NCBI GenBank assembly: GCA_001600455.1
Contig: BCKC01000002.1
Location: 3,858,171 to 3,922,170 of the forward strand
Direction of reading: 5' to 3'
DNA length: 64,000 nt
Origin: Endocalyx cinctus
Taxonomy: Eukaryota > Ascomycota > Sordariomycetes > Amphisphaeriales > Apiosporaceae
The notes beneath the pieces were generated by a model that did not search any database, was not told where the DNA came from, and saw only the letters and a program-made list of their open reading frames with translations. Within the stretch, counting starts at the first letter, position 1. Each line of letters opens with the position of its first letter. Both the position numbers and the translations under genes were made by a program. Shown here piece by piece: positions 54,697 to 64,000 of the stretch.

Positions 54697-56049
54697 TGTA
54701 GGTGACGAGGCTAAAATAGAATTAGTAAAGGAAGGAATTCAAAGTCGACAATAAAAGAAAGTAGTAGGTATAGGATTTGGTGTTTGATAGCACATTGCTA
54801 TCACTGTCCCGATCGTAGTCATATGACTGTGATGCCTTTGCCGTCATCGTGACAATGGTATATTTGCTTCGTATAAGTTTTCAACGGATTGGCTTTATTA
54901 TTCTTTGGAAGAAGGGGGAACAATAACGCGATGCCTTCGCTTGAAGTGTCAGTTGATTCTTCCCTTGCCTAATATATTCGCTCCAAGAAGAAATAATAGT
55001 GAATATAGATAATTATGATTGGTTCCCTGGGGAGTGAATGTAAATGCGTTTGTGATGAAAAAGCGGTGACTGTTGGCTCACTTAATTGACATGGATATTT
55101 AACTGTTTGATCAGATTACAACTAGAAGGAGCGTGCGAAGAATTTCAGATAGGTGAGTAACAACGACCTTTCCTATTGATTTAATAGGGCCAAGTATAAG
55201 GTCATGAAATCGGGTATTCACATCTACCTACCACCAAGTAAGTGCTATTCTTTGCTACTTGTTCGTTCATGTCATCGCATTTTCCTGTAGGCTCCCTATT
55301 AAATCAAAAGTGAAGGCCCGATACAGATTGTCACTTGTGCAAGTCGCTTTATTCCTCCGTTCCAATGCATTGGATATCATTTTGGGATAGAATTGCAGAG
55401 GAATGTCTTATATAACACTACACTGAGCGTGAACCTAAGCATCACCATTGGCTACTTTACGTGGAAAACTATGAGTTTAGATACTTTATCCATGGTAATA
55501 ATTTATAACCCTCGAAGAAAGATATATTACTAGAAGTAGACCGTGTCGTGCTAAATAATAAAATATATTATGATAGATTACCAAAATTTGAAGGTGGCTA
55601 CTAAGTAAGATATACTTGTACTTATGCGAGAGCAATTTTTCTTATATTCAAAGTTTAATGGGTGTTGCGTGGATGAGCTCCTTCGTTCTTTGCCGATTAA
55701 ACAGGGGAAGCCGAATATGGAGGCAGAAGGAACGATAAAGAGAAGTGAGAACCGGATGGGACAATTCAATCTGGTGATGGAGTAAATAGATGCGTAACTG
55801 GGCACTTGCCTAGCAATATAATTCCACATGAAAGTCATCTGCCTGTCACTGAAAAGAGAGTAGGTACGAAATGGATCATCTACTCAGTCATGTGAATTTC
55901 CTGTCTAATAACACACGGCTCGAAGCCATTCAATTCTTTTCTAACCCCGCGCCCCCCGCCCCTCCCTGACGCTTACTTGTACATTGGAAACCTAACGACA
56001 ACCTTTCTCAACATAAAACTCATAGAGCCAACTTTATCTACAAGATGTG
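54697..56049. other. Intergenic region between the Gfd2-like gene and ku80
   Basis: 1.35 kb separating two minus-strand genes; it holds the Gfd2-like promoter and the ku80 3' flank. AT-rich with no convincing frame. Confidence 0.5.
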
Positions 56050-58539
56050 CTATTTCCGATAGAACTATAGTCATTGTTAGAAATTGGCCGCAACCGGGCG
56101 AGAAACTATGCTGATGGATAGAAAAAGGGGGTTAAAAAAAACTTACTTCAGCCGCCTCTTCAGGCGAGACCTTAGATGACTCAGCTAAACTCGAATCAAT
56201 CAAACCGAGCTTAGCGCCCTTCAAGAGCCACCAGAACTCCCTACGATCCCCGCCGAGCTCGCCGGAGAGGAGGCGGGTCTTGAGGTCTCGGACGAAGCCG
56301 TTATACCTCTCGACGAACTCGAAGTTGATCATGGTATCCCGGAAGGCCCTAGCGTTCTCGATGGCGCGGTCGTACCCGCTGTCGCCGAGGCTGTCGGTCA
56401 CGAGCGACCGGATGATGGCGCCCATCTGCTTGGCCGCGTCCTCCACCTGCGCGTCCGAGTCGGCGTACTCCGTGATCCGCTTGAGGTCCGGGATCGCGTT
56501 GTCCGGGTTGACCTTGTCGGGCCGGTTCTCCGGCTTCTTGAGGAGCGCGTCGATGTCAAGGCCGGAGATGGGCGTCACTTTGTCCGACCTTTCTTTCCGT
56601 CCTCTGGCCTTGGGCGGTACTAGAGCGGTGTTAGTGACGTGTTTGGGAAAGAGGGGCGATGAAATGGAAATGAAGCTGAAGTACCTTTCTTCACGTTTGC
56701 TATGTCAATAAGATCCTCAAGTTTTGAATTGGCTTTCTGTAATAGATCTTCAGGCGGGTTCGAATATTTCAGTAATATACTTGGGATAGGAGGGATGGGT
56801 TTATCTGGATATATGGCGCGATGCCGAACAACTTGGTTGATTCGATGAATGGTAGGGTTAAAAACTTCTTCCACCTCGGCGTATTCCAAGGTTCGGTCGC
56901 TGAATTTAGTCAGCTATCAGAAAGCTTCATGATTTATCTATTTCGGAACGTACCCTTCGTCATCCCTTTCCCAGGAAGAAATATCCATCGCATCCACGTA
57001 ATCATCTATGGCTTCCTGGAGCTCATCCGAAGGAAGGTTTCGATGATCGTTTAAGATGGTATTACCGGTCACCGTTACCACCTTGTCTAAGGGAGGAAAC
57101 TGGTAATTTCTTACATCTTCCGCGAAAGGAAGGGGTACATCGTAGAGGCATTCGAAATCCGACTCGATGTGGGGGGCAAGGAGGACGAGAACAGGATCTT
57201 TGCCGTCTTTCGGCACAATTCGAGCAACTGCGTATGATTCTAGTTCGTGAAGGGAGTGTATTAGAGAAGACAACTTGAGAGCCGCAGAATCGTTGAATTT
57301 CTGAGCTATGGTCACACCGACTTCCCCCATGTTTAGAAACGGATCGTGCTGTTGTAGTTAGTACCATGTGACAAGATACTCTGGGGGTGCCCATACCCTT
57401 TCTTGTTGAATAAATCCTAGGATGGTGAAGCTTTTGGCTGTCTCGAGTTTGGTGATGTTATGCTCTGCTTCGGAGATGTGCACGGCGGTCCTTCCGTACT
57501 CATACCCCTTAGCCAGGGATTCAAATTCGACGTCTCGTTTACCGCCAGGTGCTGAAGGGTCATTAACCTTATACGTTCGAGCAGTCTTGACGGCAGTAAG
57601 ACCATCCCCAGTTGATTCAACCCCTTCCATTTCATCACCGACTAAAGTATTAGTTTCTTGCGACGGTCCCCCATTACTTTGGTCGCCTTTCACGACGACG
57701 TTGCTGGCTGGAGGCACTGTTGCCTTATGTGTTTTAAAGTATCTTTCAACGGAAATGCTCATTGCATCTTCGTGCACATTGGGATCTCCAAGGGTGAGTG
57801 CACCGTCATAAGTTTTATACGGCCTCGAAATCTTGAGTCTCGGGATCTCGAGTTCTTCGATAGCTTCTGCCATGGTACCATATTGACAATCACATTTATC
57901 AACCAAGCTGCTAAGTATTTTCTCGTTGGATACTTTTTGGCCCGACTTGTCCTCTTCCTTAAAACCAAATTCAGCATCATCAAAATCCACGCCCCTATTA
58001 GCACGTTAGGTAATTCAGCTTTTACCCGATTCTTTCAAAAGCACTTACAGTATAGTAAGCTGAATACCACACTCTTTCAACTTTTCAGCAATGGCGTCAA
58101 TGTCAACGTCATCAATAAAGCCATCTCCATTTGTGACCAACACGATTCGCCGATTGTACTTGAGCTTCTTGGTGAATTTTTCAATCATCAGAACCGCTAG
58201 GACCACTGCCGATAAAATATCTCCTGAATCGGTATCGCTAGGCTTAATATGAGGTTGAAGGTTCTTTAGATCGCCCATGCTCATGGGACCGAGCTCTCTC
58301 AGTATGGAGATGTTATTATAACCCTTCTCGTCATCTTGAAGTGGATTATCTGTCTCGTCGGTCCTGGCGCCGATAACCCCGACATTCCAGGTCTTGCGTG
58401 AAGCTGCAACGGTGGTCGAGATCTTGTCCCAGACGTAGCGCATACTCCAGTCGAGATCCGATTCTGATCGACCACTCCGACATTGGGACACTGAAGACCC
58501 AAGGTCAACAATGTATACGGTCGCCTCTTTATCCGCCAT
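56050..58539 (-). CDS. Ku80 subunit of the Ku DNA-end-binding heterodimer
   Basis: Six exons (58539-58049, 57994-57397, 57348-56954, 56899-56685, 56619-56147, 56064-56050) encode 728 residues, normal for fungal Ku80. The final exon is only 15 nt (FYRK and stop), reached by a CTATAG acceptor with a CTAAC branch site, giving the expected family ending EEAAEFYRK. The N-terminal vWA-like domain begins MADKEATVYIVDLGSSV (about 1-225), the beta-barrel/ring region spans about 240-520 (FTILGFIQQER joined to HDPFLNMGE), and a C-terminal helical domain (about 590-725) includes MGAIIRSLVTDSLGDSGYDRA. With Ku70 it loads on double-strand breaks, starts non-homologous end joining and protects telomeres. 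The start lies just downstream of a T17 tract on the coding strand. Confidence 0.96.
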
Positions 58540-59147
58540 TTCGAGTAAGATATTGGTGATCTCGCAGCACCAAAAAAAAAAAAAAAAAGTACAGAGGAGG
58601 GACTAAGTCCTGACAACGTTGGGAGATGCAAGAAAGAGAGGTGAGACGAGGACGAAAAGAAAGAGAAGGGCTGTGAGAGAAACCAACTGTATTTAAAACA
58701 CCTCCTTAAGTATGGTCAAAGAATAAGGTAAGTTGAGAAAGATCCATGTCTTATTCAATCATTTTCTACGAAGTTCCTAACATCTGCCTGAACCGCGTCT
58801 TAGATACGTGGGTTCAACCGGGCAAGGGTGTAAATGAAGAATAGGCAGTCGCGTTAACACGTGATATTCTTAATTCCAGAGACCCATAAGGTTCTAGGCT
58901 ACAATGCCTAAATGCTAGGGTTTGTTAGGTGTATAAGTTAGTTGGCCCAAGCTCCTATTAGCAGGGTCAGGTCACCTAACGGATGAACAGATGCCCGTGG
59001 ATAACATTCGATTGTAGCGTGAACATAATAGACGTCATCTACAAAGTAACCATATAGATTTATTGTCTTTTCACACTTTACAACTTCATATTTGACTTTT
59101 CACTTTTATACTCAGGTAGAAAAAGAATTCATTCAAATTTCTTGAAA
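58540..59147. promoter_or_regulatory. Divergent promoter of ku80 and the DUF4149 gene
   Basis: 608 bases lie between the two start codons. The ku80 side begins with an A17 run (58572-58588 on the + strand). No specific factor site identified. Confidence 0.5.
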
Positions 59148-60052
59148 ATGACGGAAGGGTCTCTTCTCTTTTCTCCAGGCCCTTATCATATCCTCTCGTA
59201 GGTACCCATGTTCAAGCTAAGCGTATGTGGCGGCCACTAGATCGATCACCCAGCTGAATTAAGTATCAATAGCTATGGCACCTTGCTCGGCACCCAGTTC
59301 TTCCATGTAAGCGATGATTTTACTTATCATATCTTAACCTATGAACCTTTTACATTGCATTTGACTTAACAGCGTCAAACATGAATACAATAGACTTTCA
59401 TCAACTCCATCACCTCCTTTAGGGTTTTGGAGCGGCGTCAATTCGCCATTCTCCAGAGGGCCGTCTTCCCCGCCTACTTCGGTATCCAAGCCTTTACCCC
59501 AGCCCTTCTCGCCCTAACGTACCCCGGCAGCAGCAAGAACCCGCTCGCCGTCGTTCCGTCGGGTTTAAGCGGGGTCGCACACTCCTCAAACCGTTGGGGC
59601 GTCTTGGTGCCTTTGGTCACCGTCTTCGGTACGGGATTGGTTAACCTGGTATACCTTCTGCCTGAGACAAACAAGGTCACGGCGAAACGGGTACAGCAAG
59701 GTGAGTTCTTCAGGTCGTGGACCGCTTGTCATGCAAAACTTCCGTTCATCGTTGGATGGATGCAGCTAGTATAGCTTCCGTGAAATGAAGAAGAATGAAA
59801 AAAAAGGGGGGGGGGGGGATAGCTGAGTGGTTTGTTTGCCATCGTAAAGGGAGATCTTTGGTTAACCGTAAAAAATGACCCATAGAGAAAAAGGACGGAA
59901 AGCGTAGCTGGGATGCCCCGCCGCACTCAGCCGAGATGGAAGCCCTCAACAAGAAATTCGGGGTGTTGCACGGCATCTCGTCTATGCTGAACCTCTTCAC
60001 TTTTATCGCCACTGTTGCCTACGGCGTGAATCTATCATCGCGATTGGAGTAA
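59148..60052 (+). CDS. TMEM205-like/DUF4149 membrane protein
   Basis: Four exons (59148-59197, 59273-59306, 59394-59700, 59886-60052) join to 185 residues. The N-terminus reads MTEGSLLFSPGPYHILS, continuing YGTLLGTQFFHTFINS and FRVLERRQFAILQRAVFP, all typical of the fungal DUF4149 family. Hydrophobic segments near residues 14-32, 53-72, 98-117 and 158-178 indicate four membrane helices. The C-terminal exon carries SWDAPPHSAEMEALNKKFG before the last helix. Human TMEM205 is implicated in platinum-drug resistance, but the fungal role is unknown. The second exon is short (34 nt). The third intron (185 nt) contains a G run near 59807-59818. No enzyme motif is visible. Confidence 0.88.
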
Positions 60053-60676
60053 TACGACATACGTGTGAAGGGAGTCGGAAGAATTCCAGACCAAGATGGA
60101 CCACGAACACAGATAGGCGGGAGTATGCATCGTAGTACGCTACATCATCTGTGATACACGCAAAGCTAACCGTGCTCACTTTTACCAAAGGGTTGCAATA
60201 CGGATATTTTATGTAATAGTCTGTATAACTATGTACACATTTGACTTCATTTTACCAATCAATCTGCATAAAACGCTACTAAGACATTATTATGTCTTAG
60301 ATGATCCAAATCATTCTATTACCCAAACACCATAAATCCAATTATTGCTCAAGAGATGGTAGACAATATCGTCGAAAAATACCGTCAATCGTGACACAAT
60401 TTGAGAATTGATTCGGAACATCATATGAGGCTGAAAAAGGTCACTCTAGATTCGCACTGATGGACCACGCCCAAAGAAACAAACATGGATTCAAGAAAAC
60501 CGGTCCAATTTTTATAAAAAAAAAAAAAAAAGTTCCAAGATAACTGAGCTTAGGCTCGGGGTATCAGCTCGCGAGCCGACCGGCGGCGTTATCAAGAAAA
60601 TTACGGAATAAAAGAATAAAAGAGAGAGAGAGAGATTCAAAGGAAGGGTGCTGTTCCTTTTTTTTTTTTTTTTTTT
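60053..60676. other. Convergent spacer with homopolymers
   Basis: Contains A16 at 60516-60531, a GA-dinucleotide tract near 60621-60635 and T20 starting at 60658 that runs into the stop codon of the next gene. No gene seen. Confidence 0.55.
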
Positions 60677-61171
60677 TCACACCTGCGACCTCCAAGCCGC
60701 TAGCTCAGCCATCTCATGCGCCCGCTTACGAGCACGGGCCTCGGGATCCCGCAGCGGAGAGATAGGAGAAACGGGACTCTTCTCGTCGATTTTTGTTGCC
60801 GCTGACGACGGTAATGATGACTTATCGTCGCCGGCGGAACTGCGCTGTATCCAGCCGCGGGCGGACCAGTACGTCGGCTTCATGGCCAGCTGCTTGGTCA
60901 CGTCTAGCTCGCCCTCCGGCTTCGCGAAGACGCGATCCATGGGCGATAAGGGGTGGGGGCCGTTGCTGAGCTTGATACCCGCCGCGGCGCGGGATGCTGA
61001 TGCTGAAGAAGTGCCGGCTGGCGTCGTTACCGCCGTCGTGCTGTTAGATTCTGATAATGAGTTTGTTGAGGAGATGGATGATTTTCTCGTCCCGGAGGAT
61101 GTGCTGTTGGGGAAATAACTCCCTGAATGATCCATGTTTATGGGGGAAGTGGAGTTTGAGAGAGGTGCCAT
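60677..61171 (-). CDS. Small hypothetical protein, intronless, low complexity
   Basis: 164 residues from the ATG at 61171 (the longer frame begins with TTG). The protein is Ser/Thr/Ala-rich and probably disordered, with more ordered segments SNGPHPLSPMDRVFAKP, VTKQLAMKPTYWSARGWIQ and ISPLRDPEARARKRAHEMAEL. SPISP and LSPMD are possible proline-directed phosphorylation sites. I do not recognise the family; the conserved-looking blocks suggest a real fungal protein rather than a chance frame. The TGA stop is followed directly by a run of A (the stop's last base is the first of 20 A), an unusual 3' junction. No neighbour suggests its role. Confidence 0.65.
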   Translation of the reverse strand: MAPLSNSTSPINMDHSGSYFPNSTSSGTRKSSISSTNSLSESNSTTAVTTPAGTSSASASRAAAGIKLSNGPHPLSPMDRVFAKPEGELDVTKQLAMKPTYWSARGWIQRSSAGDDKSSLPSSAATKIDEKSPVSPISPLRDPEARARKRAHEMAELAAWRSQV

Positions 61172-62660
61172 GGTGATAACAAGAATGCGTAAGTTGTGAT
61201 AGATAATAATGACTTCCAAGTAGAATATTGCCGAGTGCCGATCTAGATAGTTGTGGACGACGAGAAGAATGGTGTTTTAAGGTATTTAAATAATAAAAAT
61301 GATAATCAACAGTTGAATAGGCAAAGTTTTCTTTAAGTTAAGTCAGATAAGCTATGCGAAGAGTCATTTGCTGTTCAAGTCCTCGTGATTTTTAGTATGA
61401 ACGTTGCACTAAAAACAAAATGAGTTTTTTTTTTTTCTCGTAAAAGAGTTGGATAAGAAGAGGCTTTTTCCGTCTCTTATAGACTAGAATTAACGGAGGT
61501 GAGGCAACTTTAACTTATGTTTAAAATTCTTACCAAAACATAAACTATAAAAGCCGAGAGAAAAAGGAGAAAGAAACTTTACATGAGAAGTCGAAAATAG
61601 AAGGACGGAATAAGTACAACTATATATCATTCACGATGTTATCAATAAGCAGATATTGCTTGCCCCCTGGGCCCCAGTTCTCCCCACTTGGGATAGATTT
61701 AGGGTAGATCTACTACCAAGTCAATGCTAAGATTTTTATCACGGTTCCTGCCACCGCTTCTTCATAAATAAATGTTAGCTATCCTTTTGCATATAAGGTA
61801 CGGACGTACGTCAGATGCAAGGAGGGTCCTGTTCTCGGATCCACCACTTATGACACCAAAGTTCAAACCACCATCGTGTATATAACACCAATGAATGCAA
61901 GGTAATGTGGGACTAAAAAGGGTCCTCCGGCACACGGAAACTTGGTGGAGAACTGCATGATATTATCTTCTCCTTAACAAGATAATTCAGCAGGCCGGGA
62001 ATGCTGTCGGCGTGCTAATTCAAATCAAACATATAATTACTACTTAAGTATATACTAGTATACATATATTGAGGCAGTGGAAATTGAAATTAAGGTTAGA
62101 ACCTTAACTAGACGCCGAAACTACTACTGTCAGGGCGTAGACAGTGTTCTACCAAGAATATTAATATACGCCTAACCTAGCTCAAAGCTATGGTAAAGTT
62201 CCAGTCTTTCCTCCTTTCATTGCATATTTTCTAACGCAACATCTACATTTTTTTTTTTTTGGGTGTTATAACAGTTTGCTTTGCATATAAACAAGATGTG
62301 TGTATGCATATGACAGCATTAGTTGTGCATCACGCGATGCAAATGCGCTACATAACGTCACTGACGACTTCTGTGTAGGCTGACAGAATGATACAGCATA
62401 GCTTAGTCCATAAACAATATTTCCTTTCGTGTAAGGCCAATGTTTAAAATCTGCGGCGTAAAAATGGAGGTTGCAGACAATGATAAATGCGATTGGTTGC
62501 GTCTCGTTAAAGACTGCGGGGGGAGCTGTGTTGAACTGCACCAACAGCGTCATAATGCAGCAGAAGGCGATTTCTATTAAACGAAAAGATCATCCCAAGA
62601 AGTTTTCGAACAACATCGTTTTCTTTTCTTTTTTTTTGAAGCAAATGTTACCAGTCACTT
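61172..62660. other. Intergenic region
   Basis: 1.5 kb of AT-rich DNA between two minus-strand genes. No coding frame is convincing; T runs occur near 61424-61437 and 62249-62260. Confidence 0.5.
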
Positions 62661-63899
62661 CTATTTTGCGCCGCCCTTCTTTTCTAATTCGCTTGTTCGA
62701 GAGACCTTTGGTTTTGCCGCTTTATAAGCCGTGAAGCCAGGAATGAACATGGGAACCTGGCTCTGGTAGTGCTTATAGTCTGCATACTTTCCAGACGTAA
62801 TCAACTCGGTAAGCCAAGTTGATGCCTGGAAAAGCATGATCAAGGAGAACGAGCCAACTCCGACCCAGCTGTAGAGCACGCTGCCTGCGTAGCAGCTCCA
62901 TTGGTATAGGACAAACCAAATTGACTGTTCAGCGGCAAAGTTCGGATGTCTGCTATAGGCCCAGAGTCCGGACGTGATAAAGCCCCGGTCGAGTTCTTCT
63001 TGGGAGAAACCGCAAGAGCGAGGCACCTTCGCGGTCTTCTGGTATTCTTTCTTGGCATTTTGGTAATCTATAATACAGTTAGTACTGTCTTCCGACTCTG
63101 TAAGGCAGAAAAACAAGAACATACCCCATTGTTGACCGTCGCTGAACCACTCAGAAAGGATTAGTCCAAACTGTATGGAGGCGAAAAAGAGATCTCCAAA
63201 TGTTACGTTCTGCTCGAATTTCGACGCAAGTAAAATGATATATGTTGGTGCGGCCATAAGGTACAGTAACACACTCTGAATGAAGGATATGAAGGTTACG
63301 TTAAGAATGAAGAACAAGGCCGGGTGAACCTTGGCGCGAATGATCTCCCTGATGATTGTTAGCAGGGTGGCCCCCTCGTGGCATGGTGGAAGGACTAAAA
63401 ATATCTACTGACCATCGATAATCCTCAGATCCAATGTTGTAGCCACCTTTGCGCCAATAATTATAAGTTAACCGGACCTATATTCACACATCGGGTAAGT
63501 TACATAGACCATGAAAAAATTTGTCTACGGCAAGCATACACTCCAAGTCAAACTCCATAGCATCGCGAGATCTAACCTCTGGCTTGGAAGACCATTGATA
63601 TGAGACCACACGGTAAAATGAGCGATGTAAAAGGTAGGTAATATGCTCCAGCTACGGTCAACCTGAGACCAATTCCTGTTGTATTCCGAAACGACGAGGA
63701 AGACGCCACCGAGGAAGATGGAGAATGCCAAACCCGATATGAACGGGTTTGTCTCCTTGTATAGCTCAACAAGCGATTCGCGATTCGATACGGTATCGAC
63801 GACCTTCCATGGTAGGTCGTAGAGTTGCGGGAGATACGGTTCGACGACTTTGGCGTAATCGGTACAGTCTTTAAGACCTAGAAGTATAGGTAGAGGCAT
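62661..63899 (-). CDS. DUF1295 membrane protein, steroid 5-alpha-reductase-like fold
   Basis: Four exons (63899-63540, 63477-63413, 63348-63125, 63067-62661) encode 351 residues. Family hallmarks are VDRSWSILPTFYIAHFTVW, RLTYNYWRKGGYNIGSEDYRW (assembled across the first introns) and GLWAYSRHPNFAAEQSIWF, the last matching the NADPH-binding region of the DUF1295/steroid 5-alpha-reductase-like family (YSRHPN). About seven hydrophobic segments are visible. The C-terminal tail is Lys-rich (ELEKKGGAK), possibly an ER-retention type signal. A reductase acting on a lipid or sterol double bond in the ER is plausible by fold, but the substrate is unknown. Introns are 58-64 nt, with CTAAC branch sites clear in the second and third. 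Confidence 0.9.
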
Positions 63900-64000
63900 T
63901 TCGAGTTATATTATATTCAACGGTGTGCTAACGATTCGTAAGGGGAATATTAGTTTAGAGTTTGGGGATCATTGAAACCTGGAGCAATAAAAAACCAGTA
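63900..64000. other. Right edge, upstream of the DUF1295 gene
   Basis: Likely the promoter/5' leader of the minus-strand DUF1295 gene. No other feature. Confidence 0.5.

Noticed and set aside
59148..59272. Possible frameshift in the first exon of the DUF4149 gene
   Set aside because: On careful counting the ATG at 59148 is in phase with the conserved PYHILS-YGTLLG sequence through a 75-nt intron; the gene is intact.

Overview
This window is nuclear DNA from a filamentous ascomycete (Pezizomycotina, most likely a Sordariomycete). The evidence is short GT-AG introns (about 50-190 nt) with CTAAC/CTGAC-type branch sites close to the acceptor, GC-richer exons in AT-richer spacers full of A/T homopolymers, and fungal-specific families (DUF7704, EXPERA, DUF8004, DUF3602/Par32, Gfd2-like, fungal-type Ku80). 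No species call is made. I assembled exons by hand from splice signals and checked that every joined reading frame closes.

Layout. 0.6-6 kb: a DUF7704 membrane protein, an Adh6/CAD-type zinc alcohol dehydrogenase and a cysteine-rich single-pass membrane protein. 6.9-10.4 kb: ribosomal protein eS7 and dynactin p62. 12.3-17.9 kb: a large DUF8004 protein and an EXPERA membrane protein. 20.4-28.8 kb: splicing factor Cwc22, Dpm2 and a BCAS3-like WD40 protein. 32-39.6 kb: an NTF2-like protein, an ING/PHD chromatin protein and a multi-pass membrane protein. 41-42.8 kb: a single-finger C2H2 regulator. 42.8-49.4 kb: a 6.6-kb stretch without a recognisable gene. 49.4-52.4 kb: a Par32-like protein, Rlp24 and the mitochondrial import J-protein Pam18. 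52.9-58.5 kb: a Gfd2/DEDDh-type protein and Ku80. 59.1-63.9 kb: a TMEM205/DUF4149 protein, a small hypothetical and a DUF1295 protein.

Most genes are single-copy housekeeping genes (translation, ribosome assembly, splicing, GPI/N-glycan precursor supply, protein import, dynein transport, chromatin, DNA-end joining). They are not operonic. Three pairs are clearly divergent (cwc22/dpm2, rlp24/pam18, ku80/DUF4149). I saw no transposon ORF, CRISPR array, secondary-metabolite cluster or convincing tRNA/rRNA gene.

The most unusual spot is the 3' end of rlp24. A 90-bp (30-codon) tandem duplication straddles the stop codon: the TAG replaces a TGG found in the second copy, and the same frame stays open for 68 more codons ending in an acidic tail. 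The same gene also contains an 11-nt microexon. Other points of interest are a stop-free intron inside a PHD finger, an ATG-only first exon in dpm2, a duplicated cysteine module in a receptor-like protein, and several low-complexity or structured intergenic elements.
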